From assembly GCA_964406605.1 (NCBI GenBank), contig CAYOSF010000010.1, positions 62,001 through 126,000 on the forward strand: 64,000 nt of DNA. Reading direction: 5' to 3'. This DNA is from CAYOSF01 sp964406605. Its GTDB lineage: Bacteria > Chloroflexota > Dehalococcoidia > DSTF01 > RBG-16-68-14. The notes under the pieces are model-generated. The model ran no database searches and was not told the DNA's origin. It was given only the letters and a program-made list of their open reading frames with translations. Within the stretch, counting starts at the first letter, position 1. The number at the start of each line of letters is the position of its first letter. The position numbers and the translations under genes are program-made. Shown piece after piece: positions 61,963-64,000 of the stretch.

Positions 61963-63459
61963 ATGCCGAGACTGTTCACCACGACGGTGATCCCTGCCAT
62001 CCTGCTTCTTGGGATGCTCTTCGGCTCGTCGAGCGCGACGACCGGCAGCGCCCAGGAGACCGAGTTCGTTCCCATCATCTTCGTGCACGGCGGCGCCGGC
62101 TCGGGTGCGCAGTACCAGTCGCAGGCGATGCGCTTCGCCAGCAACGGCTATCCGGCCGACCGTATCCGGGTCTTCGACTACGACTCGTCGAACCCGGCGC
62201 CGGAGATCGTCCAGCCGGCCCTGGACGCGCTCATCGATGGTGTCCTCGCCGAGTTCAATGTCGACCAGGTCTACATGCTGGGACACTCGCTCGGCACGGG
62301 CGTCATGCAGTCGTACCTGAACAGCTCGCCCGAACGCGCCGCGCGGGTTGCCAAGTACGTCAACATCGACGGCTCCCCGGCCGACTCCCTGCCGGGCGGG
62401 GTGCCCACCCTGGCGATCTGGGGTATGGGCCACTCGGAAGTCGAGGTCGTGGGAGCGGAGAACGTGTACCTCCCCGACCAGACGCACACGCAAACGGTGA
62501 CCTCGCCGGAGTCGTTCGCGGCGCAATACGAGTTCTTCACGGGCGAGCCGCCGGCGACGACGGACATCGTGCCCGAGGCGGACGTCCAGCTCGCCGGGCG
62601 GGCGGTGCTGTTTCCGCAGAACGTGGGAATCGAAGGCGCCACGCTGGAGATCTGGGACGTCGATGCGCTGACAGGGGCCAGGACGGGCAGCGAGCCGGAG
62701 GCGACGTACGTCCTGGGAGCCGATGGCGCGTGGGGGCCCTTCGCGGCCGACGGGACGGCGCACTACGAGATGGTCTTGATCCGCGAGGACGGTACGCTCG
62801 ACCATCACATCTACTTTCAGCCGTTCATCAGGAGCAACTACCTGATCCGGTTGCTCTCGGTGGCACCCGATTCCCCGATCGTGCTCAACGCCGATGGCAG
62901 CGAACGCCACAGCGACGCCACGATCATCAGGTACAAGGAGTGGTGGGGCGACGATCCGGGCGGCCGCAACGACACGCTGGAGATCAACGGGACGAACGTG
63001 ATCAACGCGGCGACGAGCCCGATCTCGAACCGGACCATCGGGATCCATGCCTTCGACAAGGGCTCCGATGGGGTGACCGACCTGAGCGAGCCGGACGCGT
63101 TCTTCATCGCGCTGCCGTTCCAGACCGGCGTGGACATCTACATTCCCGCGGCGCCGCCCGATGGGACGATCTGCTTCGCGAACGCGCCGAGAGGCGATGA
63201 GAGCCACATGCAGGTGGTGAACGTCCCGAACTGGCCCTCATCCGAGCACCGCATCTCGGTCGAGTTCACTGACTACGTCCGGGAGGGCGAACCGGAATGC
63301 GGAGCGGCCGCCGCGCCGGAACCGACCCCGCAGCTCCAGCTTCCCGATACGGGCAACGGGCCGACACCGGGCGCAGGTGTGCTGCCATACGCCGTCGGCA
63401 TCGCTCTTGCGATGGTCGTTCTTGGGCTCTCGGCCGTGTACGTCCGGTCGAGGTTGTGA
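61963..63459 (+). CDS. Secreted alpha/beta hydrolase with LPDTG cell-wall anchor
   Basis: 498 residues. Signal peptide 1-31; alpha/beta hydrolase fold about 37-175 with IIFVHGGAGSG and the nucleophile elbow GHSLGTG; a beta-rich domain with carbohydrate-esterase or lipase-like features (about 190-460); and a C-terminal LPDTG followed by a hydrophobic helix and RSRL, the classical sortase signal. This means the enzyme is probably fixed to the cell wall or surface and acts on lipid or ester substrates outside. The start at 61963 has GGAGGGAG; a TTG at 61945 is in frame. A sortase is not in the window. Confidence 0.88.
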   Translation: MPRLFTTTVIPAILLLGMLFGSSSATTGSAQETEFVPIIFVHGGAGSGAQYQSQAMRFASNGYPADRIRVFDYDSSNPAPEIVQPALDALIDGVLAEFNVDQVYMLGHSLGTGVMQSYLNSSPERAARVAKYVNIDGSPADSLPGGVPTLAIWGMGHSEVEVVGAENVYLPDQTHTQTVTSPESFAAQYEFFTGEPPATTDIVPEADVQLAGRAVLFPQNVGIEGATLEIWDVDALTGARTGSEPEATYVLGADGAWGPFAADGTAHYEMVLIREDGTLDHHIYFQPFIRSNYLIRLLSVAPDSPIVLNADGSERHSDATIIRYKEWWGDDPGGRNDTLEINGTNVINAATSPISNRTIGIHAFDKGSDGVTDLSEPDAFFIALPFQTGVDIYIPAAPPDGTICFANAPRGDESHMQVVNVPNWPSSEHRISVEFTDYVREGEPECGAAAAPEPTPQLQLPDTGNGPTPGAGVLPYAVGIALAMVVLGLSAVYVRSRL

Positions 63460-63593
63460 GAGCCGAACCGCCGGGGTCAGGTAGCTGCGAACGGCAGCTC
63501 CTCCGACAGGCCCGTCAGCGAGCATCGGCGCGGCGGAAGTCCGCGCCCGTCGCTTCCGATTCGTTCGTGTCGCCGGGTAGTCGGTGATCGGTT

Positions 63594-64000
63594 GTGTCCT
63601 TTCCGCTCTTCGTCGTCATCAGTTCGGCCGTGGCCGCAACGACGGTAGGCGCGACGCTGCTCGTTTCACGCTGGCGCCGCGCGGCGATCCTCGCCGCGTT
63701 CGCCGGTTCCGCCGGGCTCCTCCTGTTCCATGGTCCGGTCTTCTTCCACCACTTTCCCGTCGACGATGCCTACATCACACTGCGGTACTCCAAGCACCTG
63801 GCTGACGGGCTTGGGCCCAACTGGAACAGCGAAGGGAGGGTGGAGGGCTACACGAGCTTCCTCTGGATGGTACTGCCCGCTGCTCTGAACAAGCTGGGGC
63901 TTGATCTGGTAACGGGCCTGCGATTCCTGGCCTGGGGCTCCCTTCTTGCCACGCTCTTCATCGTCTACCGGATCTGGAAGCTGTGGGCGGACGAGGACGA
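63594..64000 (+). CDS. Membrane glycosyltransferase, polyprenol-phosphate-sugar type (partial)
   Basis: Cut by the window end; 135 residues seen from the GTG at 63594. Two N-terminal helices, then the loop DDAYITLRYSKHLADGLG with NSEGRVEGYTSFLWM. This string (two Asp, later GERVEGYTNFLW-like) marks GT-C glycosyltransferases similar to mycobacterial arabinofuranosyltransferases and mannosyltransferases. They move sugars from a lipid carrier to a cell-envelope acceptor at the outer face of the membrane. No ribosome site is obvious, so the start is provisional. Confidence 0.72.
   Translation, partial: MSFPLFVVISSAVAATTVGATLLVSRWRRAAILAAFAGSAGLLLFHGPVFFHHFPVDDAYITLRYSKHLADGLGPNWNSEGRVEGYTSFLWMVLPAALNKLGLDLVTGLRFLAWGSLLATLFIVYRIWKLWADED

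Noticed and set aside
61720..63207. 495-codon minus-strand frame opposite the LPDTG hydrolase
   Set aside because: Antisense shadow with Arg/Val/His-rich composition.
1..64000. CRISPR arrays, rRNA, tRNA, transposase genes
   Set aside because: None seen on either strand by reading; short dispersed repeats are palindromic elements, not spaced arrays.

Overview
The window is a GC-rich chromosomal segment with no rRNA, tRNA or CRISPR and about 50 protein genes. It looks like a Chloroflexota genome, probably related to Dehalococcoidia or SAR202. This is inferred from gene content: many acyl-CoA dehydrogenases, a CoA transferase, an F420-type luciferase-like oxidoreductase, Hdr/Kor/ETF modules, dockerin-like repeats on non-cellulosomal secreted proteins, an LPxTG-type anchor and short GTAGGGGC palindromic repeats.

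Layout. 0.1-6.5 kb: a heterodimeric ABC exporter, an isocitrate-lyase-superfamily enzyme and a Tat lipoprotein related to M28 peptidases. 6.6-8.0 kb: a c-di-AMP (ydaO-type) riboswitch with a terminator, upstream of a glycerophosphodiester phosphodiesterase. 8.0-9.4 kb: a two-subunit CoA transferase. 9.7-14.7 kb: small membrane and repeat proteins, CorA, an orphan PASTA ORF and a KimA-like K+ transporter. 15-20.7 kb: two acyl-CoA dehydrogenases, then an FGGY kinase coupled to a sphingosine-phosphate-lyase-like PLP enzyme. 21-25.7 kb: a ClC channel with CBS and RCK_C domains, and a fusion of PPi-type phosphofructokinase with LacD-type aldolase. 26-27.8 kb: enoyl-CoA hydratase and an alpha/beta hydrolase.

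27.9-37.2 kb, minus strand, is the centrepiece: a tight eight-gene operon korD-korA-korB-korC-hdrA-hdrD-like-etfA-etfB. It would couple 2-oxoacid:ferredoxin oxidoreductase to an HdrA flavoprotein and an ETF. The hdrA gene is interrupted by an in-frame UGA exactly at the second cysteine of its conserved CxxC. An 8-bp hairpin with an AGGU loop sits 14 nt downstream, and the true start overlaps korC. This is best read as a selenocysteine-containing HdrA of 1127 residues.

37.5-43.1 kb: two more acyl-CoA dehydrogenases, and a QueG-like Fe-S protein in an operon with a TPP-dependent E1 alpha/beta pair. 43.2-48 kb looks accessory: a MITE-like palindrome, an ORF6N gene between diverged direct repeats, and a 1019-residue membrane protein of unknown function with lower GC. 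48-64 kb: an LLM oxidoreductase, secreted and surface proteins (dockerin-like, PPC, BNR, LPDTG-anchored hydrolase), a nucleoside hydrolase, a GMC oxidoreductase with its small subunit, a haem-binding protein, small membrane proteins and the start of a membrane glycosyltransferase cut by the window end.

Together the metabolic genes describe an organism that degrades acyl-CoA and organic acids and sends electrons through ETF, ferredoxin and Hdr chemistry. A cluster of c-di-AMP-linked ion-homeostasis genes sits alongside.
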